Positions 19,056-29,300 are shown, numbered from the stretch's first letter. The stretch: DNA of 64,000 nucleotides from an uncultured Eubacteriales bacterium (GCA_934489895.1 CAKSST010000004.1:57157-121156); one strand, 5' to 3'. Notes: generated from the sequence alone by a model not told the origin. Numbers and translations are program-made.

Positions 19056-19109
19056 AAATACAACGCCGGTATTTAAAAAGCTCTCGCATTTTATGCTATG
19101 GGAGCTAAT

Positions 19110-19350
19110 AATATGCCAATGCCGTTTTGAACATCCGCGTTGGCAATTTATGCGTAAAAGTTGGCAAGACCTTAGCGGCAAATGGCGGTTTTGTATAGAT
19201 TACGGTAATAGCGAACCCGATAATTACCATAATCCCGATGTAAAGTTAGACAGTACAATTATAACCGCTATGCCGAATTTTCACAGAAAATTTATGATGC
19301 TATCTGTGCTTGCAATAGACAGATAGCCGCTATACAAAAAATAAGGAGAA
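19110..19350 (+). pseudogene. remnant resembling the N-terminus of a GH2 glycosidase, joined to an unidentified fragment
   Basis: One frame reads FEHPRWQFMRKSWQDLSGKW and then a FCIDYGNSE segment. This resembles the conserved opening of GH2 beta-galactosidase/glucuronidase proteins (R-P-x-F-x-R-x-x-W-x-x-L-N-G-x-W). The potential ATG start just upstream is in another frame and hits a stop at once. The match ends after about 50 codons. From about 19270 a different frame reads ~28 codons (containing IYDAICACNRQIAAIQKI) to a TGA near the next gene start, as if a second gene's end had been fused on by deletion. There is no intact gene. The GH2 identity is a family-level resemblance judged by eye. 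Confidence 0.45.
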
Positions 19351-19354
19351 AACT

Positions 19355-20659
19355 ATGATAACATATTCCAAAGCTTTAGAAGAACGCATTACGGTAGATG
19401 TATTTGTCGCTGGCGGCGGCCCTGCAGGTGTGGCTGCTGCAATAGCTGCTGCAAAGCAAGGCAAAAAGGTGTTTATTGCTGAGGCAGGCGGATGCTTTGG
19501 CGGCAGCAGTACACAAAACATGGTACCCGAATTTATGAATTTCGGCGATGGCGAGCATTTTATGGCAGGCGGCATTGGCCAAGAGGTTATTACCCGTCTT
19601 TTCGGTGAAGCTGCACATGACCGCCGCGGCTACTTTATAAAGGCCGAGAAGGTTAAGCGTCTTTATGACGATATGATACAGGAAAACGGCATAGATTTTT
19701 TGTTCTTTGCCAAGGTTGTTGATGTTATTAAGGAAAATGACCGTGTAACTCATGCAGTTGTTTCGGGCAAGGGCGGCCTTTACGCAGTATCTGCTGAGAT
19801 GTTTATTGACTGTACGGGTGACGGATCGCTTTCAGTGCTTTCAGGTGCAGATTACCTGTTTGCAGAAAACGGTGCGGTTTCGCCCACAACACTTTGCAGT
19901 GTTTGGGCAGGCGCTGACTTTGATAAGCGCGAAAACATCTATCATGACGGCGCAAATTTTATGAAAGCTTATAATGATGGTGTGTTCTCACAGTATGACA
20001 CTGTTCTGCCGGGCATTAAGCCAGTTGACCCAGAGCGCGGTTATGGCGTAGGTAATGTTGGTCACGTTTTCAAAGTTGATGACACCTCAGACCGCTCGGT
20101 TAGCGATGCAATGATTTTTGCGCGTAACAACTTAAAGGAATATGAGTTTTATTATAACAATTATGTTCCGGGATTTAAAAATGTTGCATTAGAACATACT
20201 GCAAATGTGCTTGGTGTGCGCGAATCCCGCAGAATTATGTGTGATACATATATGACGGTTGATAAGTTTGATGCAGACTTTGCTTATCCCGACGAAATCG
20301 GCAGATACAGCTACCCTGTAGATATCCACCCTGAAACGCCCGATAAAGAGGGTATGCAGGGCTTCACGCAGAACACAAAGATAAGTCTTGACTACGGTCA
20401 GAATTACAGTATTCCTTACGGTGCGCTTGCCGTCAAGGGTGTAGATAACGTGCTGGTTGCAGGTAAATGCATAAGCGCAGACCGTTCAATGCAGGCGTCT
20501 GTACGTGTTATCCCGGGTTGCTTTATCACGGGTCAGGCGGCGGGTGTTGCCGCAGCGGTTTGCTGTGACAATAAAACCACTACACATAACGCTGATATAA
20601 AAGCAATTCAGCAAAAGCTTATCGCAATGGGCGCATACTTACCCAATCCGATTAAGTAA
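19355..20659 (+). CDS. FAD-dependent oxidoreductase (FAD_oxidored family)
   Basis: A 434-residue flavoprotein. The N-terminal dinucleotide-binding motif is FVAGGGPAGVAAAIAA, followed by GGCFGGSSTQNMVP. The C-terminal FAD contact segment is VLVAGKCISADRSMQAS plus GQAAGVAAAV. This is the pattern of the PF12831-type family, often found beside carbohydrate-use genes. The substrate is unknown. An ATAAGGAG site precedes the ATG. The gene stands alone between a consensus promoter and a strong terminator, inside the secreted-glycosidase block, which weakly suggests a role in using the released sugars. Confidence 0.8.
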   Translation: MITYSKALEERITVDVFVAGGGPAGVAAAIAAAKQGKKVFIAEAGGCFGGSSTQNMVPEFMNFGDGEHFMAGGIGQEVITRLFGEAAHDRRGYFIKAEKVKRLYDDMIQENGIDFLFFAKVVDVIKENDRVTHAVVSGKGGLYAVSAEMFIDCTGDGSLSVLSGADYLFAENGAVSPTTLCSVWAGADFDKRENIYHDGANFMKAYNDGVFSQYDTVLPGIKPVDPERGYGVGNVGHVFKVDDTSDRSVSDAMIFARNNLKEYEFYYNNYVPGFKNVALEHTANVLGVRESRRIMCDTYMTVDKFDADFAYPDEIGRYSYPVDIHPETPDKEGMQGFTQNTKISLDYGQNYSIPYGALAVKGVDNVLVAGKCISADRSMQASVRVIPGCFITGQAAGVAAAVCCDNKTTTHNADIKAIQQKLIAMGAYLPNPIK

Positions 20660-20662
20660 TGT

Positions 20663-20690
20663 AAAGGGGCGGCAATCTTCCGCCCCTTTT
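20663..20690 (+). terminator. intrinsic terminator after the FAD oxidoreductase
   Basis: AAAGGGGCGG / CCGCCCCTTTT with a 7-base loop. Confidence 0.88.
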
Positions 20691-20704
20691 AACAAAATGT
20701 TAAT

Positions 20705-20732
20705 TTGATTTTTAAAATTTTAGTTGTATAAT
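20705..20732 (+). promoter_or_regulatory. promoter of htpG with ~165-base leader
   Basis: TTGATT (20705-20710), 16-base spacer, TATAAT (20727-20732). No CIRCE operator (TTAGCACTC-N9-GAGTGCTAA) is present, so HrcA control is not indicated. The leader holds an AATCC...GGATT inverted repeat and a 24-codon open frame starting TTG at 20808 behind GGAGG. Confidence 0.55.
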
Positions 20733-20897
20733 ATATGGGTGGATATAATCTGCCCATTTTTACTTGGGGTGACAAGACTAATCCAAAGCGGATTTTGGAG
20801 GATTATTTTGCGCTCTAATATTGTTAAAATACTTGTTCCAAAATCTGATTCAAGTTTAGATGCTTTGGCTATATTAATATAAAAGGAAGATAAGAAC

Positions 20898-22781
20898 ATG
20901 AAAAAATTTAAAGCTGAATCACAAAAACTTCTGGATTTAATGATTAATTCCATCTATACAAATAAGGAGATTTTTTTAAGGGAAATTATCTCCAACGCTT
21001 CTGACGCTCTGGATAAAATTCACTTTTTATCTTTAACCGATGAGGCTGTGCGCAACCAGATGCCGGATGAACTTTTTATCAGGGTTGATGTCGATAAAGA
21101 TGCTCGCACTATTACCGTTACAGATAACGGCGTGGGCATGACTGAGCAGGAGCTTGAATCAAACCTCGGAATTATCGCAAAAAGCGGCTCGCAGGAATTT
21201 AAAAAGCAGCTTGAAGAGGGCGATACAACTGCAATTATCGGCCAGTTCGGTGTTGGTTTTTACTCTGCCTTTATGGTAAGCAAAAATGTTACCGTTTACA
21301 CAAAATCCTGTAAAGAAGAAGGCGGACACGTATGGAAATCCGATGGTGTTGCAGGCTATACCGTTGCAGATTTTGAAAAGGCTGATGTAGGCACCTCCGT
21401 TGTTATGACATTAAAGGACGATACCGACGACGAAAAATACAGTGATTATCTGGAGCCTTTCCGTCTGCAGTCAATTATCAAAAATTATTCCGACTATATC
21501 CGCTACCCCATAAAAATGGAAATTGAAAAAACCAAAACGGTAGGAGAGGGCGAAGATAAAAAAACCGAAACCTATACCGAGTGTGAAACGATTAACAGTA
21601 TGAAGCCTATATGGCAGCGCGCAAAATCCGAGGTAAGCGATGAGGACTGCGCTAAGTATTATAAAGAAAAATTCTTTGACTATAATGACCCTGTACTGAC
21701 AATACGCATCAACACAGAGGGTCTTGTTGCTTATAAAGCAATGCTTTTTGTGCCTTCTAAAGCGTCTTATGATTTTTACACAAAGGACTATAAAAAAGGC
21801 TTGCAGCTTTACTCCTCAGGCGTGCTTATTATGGATAATTGCGAGCAGCTTTTACCCGATTATCTGCGTTTTGTAAAGGGTGTTGTTGACTCGGATGATT
21901 TATCACTCAACATTTCCCGCGAAATGCTGCAGCAGGACCGTCAGCTAAAAAGCATAGCCGCAAGCATAGAGAAAAAAGTAATTTCTGAGCTCAAAAAACT
22001 CCTGCAGAATGACCGCGAAAAGTATGAAACCTTCTTTGCTGCCTTTGGCTTGCAGTTTAAATACGGCGTTGTGTCAGACTATGGCATGCACGCCAATACG
22101 CTAAAAGATCTGCTTGTTTTCTCTTCAACAGGAGCAGACCGTCCCTCTACCTTGGATGAATATGCCGCCCGCATGAAAAGCGATCAAAAATATGTTTACT
22201 ACGCCCTTTCCGAAACAGCGGAAAAAGCACGTAATCTGCCCCAGTCCGAAGCAGTGCTGTCAGCGGGGTATGAGCTGCTTTGCCTTACCGATGAGGTTGA
22301 CGAGTTTACAATGAAAACACTTGCTAAGGTGGGCGATAAGGAAATTCGTTCAGTAAATGACGAGGATGCTTTACCTCAGTCAGATGAGCAAAAGCAAGAA
22401 AACAAAAAGAAATCCGAAGATAATAAAAAGGTACTTGACTTTGTAGTTGAGGCTCTTGGCGGCGAGATTGCCGAAGCGGTAATATCATCAAAGCTGAAAA
22501 GCCACGCTGTTTGCTTGTCTTCAAAAGGCGGCATTACTTTAGAAATGGAAAAATACTTTGCCGCTATGCCGGGTGCCGATAATAAAATGCGTGCCGCCCG
22601 CGTGCTTGAGTTCAATGCCGACCATAAAGCGTTTAAGTTGCTTTGTGATGCGGTAGAAAATGATGCCGAAAAAGCTCGCAAGCTTTGCTCGCTTTTCTAC
22701 AATCAGGCGCTGCTTATGGCAGGTATGGCCATTGATGACCCCGTAGGTTACAGCCAAAACATTTTTGACTTGCTTACCTAA
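20898..22781 (+). CDS. htpG: molecular chaperone HtpG (Hsp90)
   Basis: A 627-residue bacterial Hsp90, a cytoplasmic ATP-dependent chaperone. The N-terminal GHKL ATPase domain shows LREIISNASDALDKI (Asn/Asp of the ATP site), TVTDNGVGMT and GQFGVGFYSAF. The middle domain carries LYSSGVLIMDNC and DLSLNISREMLQQ. The C-terminal dimerisation domain ends in LLMAGMAIDDPVGYSQNIFDL. Length is normal. An AAGGAAG site precedes the ATG. It appears monocistronic. Confidence 0.96.
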   Translation: MKKFKAESQKLLDLMINSIYTNKEIFLREIISNASDALDKIHFLSLTDEAVRNQMPDELFIRVDVDKDARTITVTDNGVGMTEQELESNLGIIAKSGSQEFKKQLEEGDTTAIIGQFGVGFYSAFMVSKNVTVYTKSCKEEGGHVWKSDGVAGYTVADFEKADVGTSVVMTLKDDTDDEKYSDYLEPFRLQSIIKNYSDYIRYPIKMEIEKTKTVGEGEDKKTETYTECETINSMKPIWQRAKSEVSDEDCAKYYKEKFFDYNDPVLTIRINTEGLVAYKAMLFVPSKASYDFYTKDYKKGLQLYSSGVLIMDNCEQLLPDYLRFVKGVVDSDDLSLNISREMLQQDRQLKSIAASIEKKVISELKKLLQNDREKYETFFAAFGLQFKYGVVSDYGMHANTLKDLLVFSSTGADRPSTLDEYAARMKSDQKYVYYALSETAEKARNLPQSEAVLSAGYELLCLTDEVDEFTMKTLAKVGDKEIRSVNDEDALPQSDEQKQENKKKSEDNKKVLDFVVEALGGEIAEAVISSKLKSHAVCLSSKGGITLEMEKYFAAMPGADNKMRAARVLEFNADHKAFKLLCDAVENDAEKARKLCSLFYNQALLMAGMAIDDPVGYSQNIFDLLT

Positions 22782-22788
22782 AAAATAC

Positions 22789-22817
22789 TTTACAAATCAA
22801 AATCAATGTGATATAAT
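22789..22817 (+). promoter_or_regulatory. promoter of rpsO
   Basis: TTTACA (22789-22794), 17-base spacer, TATAAT (22812-22817), about 106 bp before the S15 start. Confidence 0.7.
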
Positions 22818-22825
22818 TTGCAGGA

Positions 22826-22915
22826 TGCCGTATTCTGCGCTTTAGGTGTATGCTGCAAAATATGCAGAAATCACCTTGCCTATTGCTCGGTTTATGGCGG
22901 ATATTATAATGAGGT
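22826..22915 (+). promoter_or_regulatory. possible structured rpsO leader (S15 autoregulation)
   Basis: Between the promoter and rpsO the RNA can fold a two-tier hairpin: GGTG/CACC outside and CTGCA/TGCAG inside an A-rich loop. S15 represses its own mRNA through such leaders in several bacterial groups. I cannot assign this one to a named leader class. Confidence 0.3.
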
Positions 22916-22922
22916 GAAAATT

Positions 22923-23186
22923 ATGACAAAGGAACAAAAGCAGGAAATTATTCTTGCAAACGCAACACATGAGGGTGACACAGGCTCACCTGAGGTTCAA
23001 ATTGCTCTTCTTACAACTCGTATTAATGAGCTTACTGAGCATTTAAAGGTACACGCAAAGGACCACCACTCACGCAGAGGTTTGCTCAAAATGGTTGGTC
23101 ACAGACGTAATCTGCTTGCTTATCTTATGAAGGTTGATATTGAAAGATATCGTGCAACCATTAAGAAGTTAGGCATCAGAAAATAG
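22923..23186 (+). CDS. rpsO: 30S ribosomal protein S15
   Basis: An 87-residue primary 16S rRNA-binding protein. The whole family pattern is present: GDTGSPEVQIALLT, HLKVHAKDHHSRRGLL and MVGHRRNLLAYL. The ATG at 22923 follows GAGGTG and gives the normal length. The open frame extends upstream to 22818 but that part is leader. It precedes pnp, as is common in bacteria. Confidence 0.97.
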   Translation: MTKEQKQEIILANATHEGDTGSPEVQIALLTTRINELTEHLKVHAKDHHSRRGLLKMVGHRRNLLAYLMKVDIERYRATIKKLGIRK

Positions 23187-23199
23187 TATAAAAACCCGC

Positions 23200-23229
23200 G
23201 GAGCATGCCTTGTAATAAAGGCTTGCTCC
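23200..23229 (+). terminator. hairpin after rpsO
   Basis: GGAGCA-T-GCCTT pairs with AAGGC-T-TGCTCC around a short loop. The downstream T run is weak (TATTGTTGTATTTT), so partial read-through to pnp is possible. Confidence 0.65.
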
Positions 23230-23261
23230 GTATTGTTGTATTTTAAACACTTAAATAGTTT

Positions 23262-23415
23262 GCAAAATTCAAAATTAAAAATGCAAAATTAGTGTGTGCG
23301 CGAAACATACTCATATTATAAGCCTTCTCCAGTTGGAGAAGGGACGACCGCGTAAGCGGCGGATGAGTTGCAAGTGCTCTTTGCATTTTAAAAATGTTAA
23401 AATGCACAAATGCGG
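23262..23415. repeat. non-coding intergenic element, MITE-like
   Basis: An element bounded by degenerate inverted copies of AAATGCAAAATT (near 23277) and TTTGCATTTTA (near 23382). It contains the palindrome CCTTCTCCAGTTGGAGAAGG. No coding frame. A second element with similar ends lies at 29515-29710. Here it sits in the leader between rpsO and pnp. Confidence 0.45.
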
Positions 23416-23514
23416 ATTTTAGCAGTGAATCGAACGCCCGATTTATTGTATTGGACGTTGGCTTTATTGCTAAACCGTTTGTGCTTTAAATAAAGTGAAA
23501 TGAGGTTAGTAAAA

Positions 23515-25686
23515 ATGTACGAAAATTTCAAAACATTCTCTACAGAATTTGCAGGCCGTCCTCTTACCATTGAAACAGGTAAAATGGGCCAGCTGGCAAA
23601 CGGCTCCGTACTCGTACGCTACGGCGAAACTGCAGTATTCTGCGTAGCCACTATGTCTGCAAAACCCCGCGAGGGCATTGACTTTTTGCCCCTGTCGGTT
23701 GACTTTGAAGAAAAGCTTTACTCAGTAGGCAGAATCCCCGGCTCCTTTACACGCCGCGAGGGCAGACCTACCGACAAGGCAATTCTTACATCCCGCGTAA
23801 TTGACCGTCCTATTCGCCCGCTGTTTCCCAAGGCACTGCGTAACGATGTTTGCGTTGTTTGCACTGTTATGTCTGTTGATCCCGATTGCTCACCTGAAAT
23901 TTCAGGTATGATAGGCGCATCTGCAGCACTCGCTATTTCGGATATCCCCTGGGAAGGTCCAATAAGCGGTGTTTCTGTTGGCTTGGTTGACGGCGAAATC
24001 GTTCTTAACCCTACAGCGGAGCAGGCAGCAAAGAGCGATATGCAAATGACCGTTGCTTCTACAGCAGACCTTGTTGCTATGATTGAAGCAGGCGCAAATG
24101 AAGTTTCTAATGAAACCACCTTTGATGCCATTATGAAAGCACATGCCGAAAACCAGAAGATTGTTGAGTTTATCAACAGCATCGTTAAGGAACTCGGTCT
24201 TCCCAAGGCAGAGTATGAAAATACTGAGCCTCCTGTTGAAATGTTTGAGGCTATCAAAGAGTTTGCTATTGAAGATATACGTAAGGCTCTTGATACAAAT
24301 GATAAAAAGGTCCGCGATGAAAATCTTCGTCCCGTTTATGATGCAGTTCATGCAAAGTTTGATGAACAGTATCCCGAACAGTCGGCTGCTATTGAAGAGT
24401 GCCTGTACAAGCTGCAAAAGTATGTTGTACGCCGTTGGCTGCTTGACGATGGCAAGCGTGTTGACGGACGCGGCATCGACGAGATCCGTCCCCTTTCTGC
24501 AGAGGTTGGCCTGCTGCCCCGTGTACACGGTTCAGGTCTTTTTTCACGAGGACAAACTCAGGTATTGACAATTGCAACATTAGGCCCTATCCGTGACGCT
24601 CAGCTTCTTGACGGTATTGATGACGAAAATACAAAGCGCTATATGCACCATTACAATATGCCGTCTTACTCGGTAGGTGAAGCCCGCCCCGCACGCAGCC
24701 CCGGCAGACGTGAAATCGGTCACGGCGCTTTGGCAGAGCGTGCATTGTTACCCGTTATTCCCAGCGAGGAAGAGTTTCCTTATGCACTCCGCCTTGTATC
24801 GGAGGTTCTTTCATCAAACGGCTCAACCTCACAGGGTTCAATCTGCGGTTCAACACTTGCTCTTATGGATGCAGGTGTTCCCATTAAAGCTCCTGTTGCA
24901 GGTATTTCCTGCGGTCTCGTTACCGAGGGTGACCGTTTTATGACAATGGTTGACATTCAGGGCATTGAAGATTTCTTTGGCGATATGGACTTTAAGGTAG
25001 CAGGCACTCATAAGGGTATCACCGCTATCCAAATGGACCTCAAAGTTCACGGTCTTACTCCCGAAATTATTAAAGAAGCTTTGGAAAAAACCTATAAAGC
25101 ACGTCTGCACATCCTTGATGATGTAATGCTCAAGGCTATTAAAGCTCCCCGCGAAGAGTTGTCAAAGTGGGCACCCAAAATGCTCACCACCAAGATTCAC
25201 CCCGATAAGATTCGTGAGGTTATCGGCTCAGGCGGTAAGGTTATTCAGAAAATTCAGGCAGACTGTAACTGTAAAATTGATATTGAAGATGACGGCAGAG
25301 TATTTATTTCTTCCATCAATAGCGACGATGCAAATCGCGCTCTTATGATGGTTGAAACCATCGCTCTCGACCCGCAGGTTGGCGCAATATTCAACGGAAA
25401 GGTAACACGCCTTATGAGCTTTGGCGCGTTTGTTGAGATTGCTCCCGGTAAAGAAGGCCTTGTACACATCAGCCGCCTTGATGTTAAGAGAACAGAAAAG
25501 GTTGAAGATGTTGTTAACGTAGGCGATGAAGTTCTTGTTAAGGTTATTGAGATTGACGACCAGGGAAGAATAAACCTTTCCCGCCGCGACGCACTTATTG
25601 AGGTTAAAGGCCTCAAACCCGAGGATGATATTGCTGAGGATAAGCCTCGCAGTTCGCGTCCCCGACAGGGCTTTAAAAAGAGATAA
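23515..25686 (+). CDS. pnp: polyribonucleotide nucleotidyltransferase (PNPase)
   Basis: A 723-residue phosphorolytic 3'-5' exoribonuclease of the RNA degradation machinery. Two RNase PH domains flank an all-helical segment. The second RNase PH domain contains the catalytic-core signatures RDAQLLDGIDD, YNMPSYSVGEARP and GRREIGHGALAERALLPVIP. Near residue 560 there is a KH domain (IREVIGSGGKVIQKI), then an S1 domain (GKVTRLMSFGAFVEIAPGKEGLVHISRL) and a basic tail. The ATG at 23515 is preferred over one 15 bases upstream because GAGG sits at the right distance. It follows rpsO. Confidence 0.97.
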   Translation: MYENFKTFSTEFAGRPLTIETGKMGQLANGSVLVRYGETAVFCVATMSAKPREGIDFLPLSVDFEEKLYSVGRIPGSFTRREGRPTDKAILTSRVIDRPIRPLFPKALRNDVCVVCTVMSVDPDCSPEISGMIGASAALAISDIPWEGPISGVSVGLVDGEIVLNPTAEQAAKSDMQMTVASTADLVAMIEAGANEVSNETTFDAIMKAHAENQKIVEFINSIVKELGLPKAEYENTEPPVEMFEAIKEFAIEDIRKALDTNDKKVRDENLRPVYDAVHAKFDEQYPEQSAAIEECLYKLQKYVVRRWLLDDGKRVDGRGIDEIRPLSAEVGLLPRVHGSGLFSRGQTQVLTIATLGPIRDAQLLDGIDDENTKRYMHHYNMPSYSVGEARPARSPGRREIGHGALAERALLPVIPSEEEFPYALRLVSEVLSSNGSTSQGSICGSTLALMDAGVPIKAPVAGISCGLVTEGDRFMTMVDIQGIEDFFGDMDFKVAGTHKGITAIQMDLKVHGLTPEIIKEALEKTYKARLHILDDVMLKAIKAPREELSKWAPKMLTTKIHPDKIREVIGSGGKVIQKIQADCNCKIDIEDDGRVFISSINSDDANRALMMVETIALDPQVGAIFNGKVTRLMSFGAFVEIAPGKEGLVHISRLDVKRTEKVEDVVNVGDEVLVKVIEIDDQGRINLSRRDALIEVKGLKPEDDIAEDKPRSSRPRQGFKKR

Positions 25687-25730
25687 CAAAAAAACGCTGG
25701 ACAAAAGTTCGGCGTTCTAAATGATAGTAA

Positions 25731-25765
25731 AAAGGGTGTGCAGCAATCTGCACATCCTTTTTTTG
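25731..25765 (+). terminator. intrinsic terminator after pnp
   Basis: A stem AAAGGGTGTGCAG / CTGCACATCCTTT with a 4-base loop and a T7 run. A weaker hairpin (AACGC...GCGTT) precedes it at about 25692-25716. It also forms one end of the repeated element at 25731-26056. Confidence 0.8.
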
Positions 25766-26056
25766 TCTGTCGAAAAACCACTATTTGCAATAGTCGGCGG
25801 CGGTCAGCCGCATTTTTTGTTTTATGCAGTAACAATCAGGGGATTTAGGCACCAAATCCCACGTGTTAGGAGAATATATTACCCTTATAAACCAATCTTA
25901 AAACAAGTTTTATTCTGTACTGCGTACATAATTTTATTTTTGGCGAGCCAAAAGTTTTATTCGCCTTAAAAACTGCCGAAGTAATAAAACTGCGAAGTAA
26001 TATAACTCGCCTGGGGCAAATAAAACCGAAGAGTGTCCTCATGGGCACTCTTCCAA
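25731..26056 (-). repeat. repeated intergenic element, copy 1 (inverted relative to copy 2)
   Basis: Read on the minus strand it runs as follows: hairpin (GAAGAGTG...CACTCTTC, 26030-26056), several TAATAAAACT-like units, GCAGTTTTTAAGGCGAATA, AGTACAGAATAAAACTTG, TTGGGATTTGGTGCC-like text, then the pnp terminator hairpin. The same order is found on the plus strand at 41480-41802. No protein is encoded. It may be a small non-autonomous mobile element or an RNA-forming intergenic unit. Confidence 0.6.
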
Positions 26057-26268
26057 TGCTCGCCGTTTTTTATTATCAGCAGGGGCAGTGCCTACCTTCT
26101 GCTGTTAACAAAATCTGTACTGCATATACAATACACTGAAATTTATATTTTGCATTTTATATTTGCTGCGGGAAAGCCGAACCCGCGCGGTTTTCGTGAA
26201 TCCGCATATTTTTTTAATTTTTTTATGCATTTAACATATAAAATGTTTAATAAATTGCAATTATTTTG
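26057..26268. other. intergenic stretch without recognised gene
   Basis: AT-rich spacer before the 1012-aa protein promoter. It contains an imperfect inverted repeat (CAGCAGGGGCAG...CTTCTGCTG) near 26080-26115. No convincing coding frame or RNA gene is seen. Confidence 0.4.
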
Positions 26269-26297
26269 TTGACAAACAATAAAATAATTGATATAAT
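26269..26297 (+). promoter_or_regulatory. perfect consensus promoter of the 1012-aa secreted protein
   Basis: TTGACA (26269-26274), 17-base spacer, TATAAT (26292-26297), in an A/T-rich context, 82 bp before the ATG. High expression is expected. Confidence 0.8.
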
Positions 26298-26378
26298 CTA
26301 ATCGTAATATTGTAGCTAGGTATCCCTTGCTGCATATTTTATCATTTTTAGCATTTATTTTTTGGGAGGTTTTATATT

Positions 26379-29300
26379 ATGGCAAAAATCCAGAACAGGG
26401 CCAAGCGCGTTCTCGCTATAGCCATCGCTCTTATGATGGTTTTCGGCGCATGCTTTACAGGCATGGTTACCGCTTCGGCAGAGTCCTTAGCAGCAGGTCT
26501 TACCGCTGTTGCTACCACTTCTACAAGCGGATATTCCGAAACCACAAGTATTGCAGATATTGAAGGCGGTGGTATTACATATACCACTGCAGGTATGGGC
26601 GCTTATAAGCCTTATTTGCACAATGTAGGCACTGCCGCTTTCCCCGGTGGCGGCGTGACATTACAGTTTGATGGATTTGTTTGCACATCTGCTGAGTCTC
26701 TCGCCGGTACTCGCGGTTATCAGGCGATTCTTATTGTTCTGTCTAGCAGTCCATCTGACGGTGAAAAATGCCGTTTAAGAAGCCCTAATGTTTCAGGCTT
26801 CATTATTGACGCATACAACGGCAATGTTGACTATGTTGCAGGCGTCAACGGCGCTCAGTCTTCTCATACAGTTATTCAGACAGTTATTGAGAACAGTAAC
26901 ATTATTAAATACGCAAACATCACAAATGTACCTTTCAGCATTAACTTTGCTTATGATGCAAACGGTGACATTACTGTTAGTGTTGCTGTTACAGGCAATA
27001 TCGAAACAGGTGTTGCAACAGGCACATTGGATGCTGAAAAATTTGCTTCTGTTGTAAACGCAGGTTCACGTAAAACATATTTCTCTGTTTCTTCTGTTGA
27101 CTGCAATAAACCTGATGCAAAACATCCTATGAGCTTTAACTATTACGGCTTTGCTGAGTCTGCAGCTCTTCCCGCTTTCGCAGCAGGTCTTACTGATGTT
27201 GCTGACACAGCTAGTGATGTAAAATCAGGCGATATGGGTGGTTATGCTATAGATAATAGCCATTGGGGCACAGTTGATTATATTGCTGGCGGCGGTTTCC
27301 GTTATGCTATGTTCCAGCACGCAGGTCTTGGCCCTGCAGGTTATAAAATAAACCTCGGCGGTTATGACGGCAACTGGGAGCTCCTGTTTTCAAATTACTT
27401 TGCTTCAGGCGCAACCACCGATGCTGGCTATGGTAAGTTTGCTCTTAACCTCAGCCAAACTATTAATGAGTTCCGTATAGTTCCCAAATCAGTATTTATT
27501 GCTTTTGATACCATTGAAGGTAAAGTTTACCTTGCAAAAGCTAATGACGATGTTGCGACTAACGGTGACAATCGTGCAGATGCAAGCAAGGTTACAAAGC
27601 TTGCTGATATCGCATCGGGTGATGCATTTAAGCTTGAAAACTTCCGGGGTAAACCCTTTGCAGTTAAATGGATGCAGACAGGTACGAGTGATTCTGTTGA
27701 GATTGCTATCGTTATAGACGGTCAGAAATACAGCTCTATTGTTGATAAGTCCCTTGTTAGAACAGGCGGCACGTATACTATGTCTCCCAGTTATGCATAC
27801 GTATCAATGAATAACCTTTATTCCAGCACTGCAGCAGCTGGGCAGTATCGATGTTTTCTTAACTTCTACGGTTATAAAGCAATCACTCCCGACTATGTAG
27901 AAGAAGCACGTGCCGAGGCACGCCAGGGCATTAAAGTTTTAGCTTCTACAACAAATAACGTATACGATGGTACAGATGCTTTCATTTCAAACATTGAGGG
28001 CGGCGGCATTCATTACGAGGCAATCGGCCACTACCCCTTCCAGCTTGACAAAGGTATGGATTGCTGGCCCGGTAAAGGCTTCAAGCTCCAGTTTGCAAAC
28101 TATGCTGAAACCTCAACTGCTACAACAGCAGTAGGTTACCGTCAGTTTGTTGTATTCTTTAACTGGGGTCTTGCCAACAACAGCACCTACGGTCCGTATT
28201 GGAAAGGCGGCAACATTGGTATCAACATTGACGCTGTTGAAGGTCAGGTTGAGCTTGTAAAATCTGACCTTGCAACTCTTGCCAACACCCAGAAATATGT
28301 ACAGAAGGTTCTTATAGAGGATGAAATGTTCCTTTATGATAACTTTACAGGTAAAGTGTTCAGCTATGAGATCACTCCTGCCGCATACGGTGAAAATGAT
28401 GCTATGCTCACCATCACCGTTGGTGATAAGTCTGCTTCCTGTATAATTGATTGGAACGAATTTATTGCTGTACCTGAGGGCTTTGGCACACAAACAACTT
28501 TCTATCCCACAGCAGCCTTTGATGAAAGAGCCAGCAAGTGCAATGTAAGCTTCAGCGCATTGTTACATGACGGCACAAAAGCTGCAGTTGACTTCTTTGG
28601 TTACACCAAGTATGAAGGTTCTGTAAATGTTGGCTCAGACAACACAGCAGCTAATGCTGAGGCTTATGTTCCCGTAAGTGTAACAACCGACGGCGTTGCC
28701 TCAATGACTGTTGAAGTTACAGCCGATGCTGCAATTACAGCAATCAACGCAGCGGACGGTGTATCAGTAACACCTGTTATTGATGGCAATAAGGCTGTTG
28801 TTAATATAACAGCAGACGCTGTTATCGCAGGCGCAGACGTTAAACTCTTTGACGTTGTATTCACCACAGGTGAAGGAACAATTTACACAGTTGATGCTGA
28901 TGTAAAAGATGCTGCCAACGCAGCAGGCGACAGCGTTTACCTCTTCGGTACCAAGGGTGCTGCAGCTGTAACAGCAGTTGTTCCCAACGCTTCTGAGATT
29001 AAATATCAGGCAACTGAGGGCTCTTATAAGCTTGGTACACTTGGCTTCGGCACAAGCACAACCAATATGGCAGCTCTTGCAACTGATGACTTTGTTGCTG
29101 TTGAGTTTGGTACAGTATTCTTCACTGCTAAAATGCTTGGCGACCAGGAACTCAAAATTGGTACAACCAAGGTTGGCGGTACTGCAACAGCTCTTACAGT
29201 AAGTAAGGCTCTCGGCAATGGCGAAACGCTGCCTGAGCAGTTTATTGCAATTCTGAAAGATAAGGCTTCTAACGAATCCAATACGGTATCTAACGGCTAC

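Noticed and set aside
19027..19326. Intact 99-residue protein upstream of the FAD oxidoreductase
   Set aside because: The start codon region coincides with the -35 promoter box, there is no ribosome site, and the frame matches a GH2 start only in its middle; a gene remnant explains it better.
20733..20897. CIRCE heat-shock operator before htpG
   Set aside because: No TTAGCACTC/GAGTGCTAA pair is present in the leader.
22818..22922. N-terminal extension of ribosomal protein S15
   Set aside because: S15 is highly conserved at ~88 residues and the ATG at 22923 has a proper ribosome site; the upstream codons are leader.
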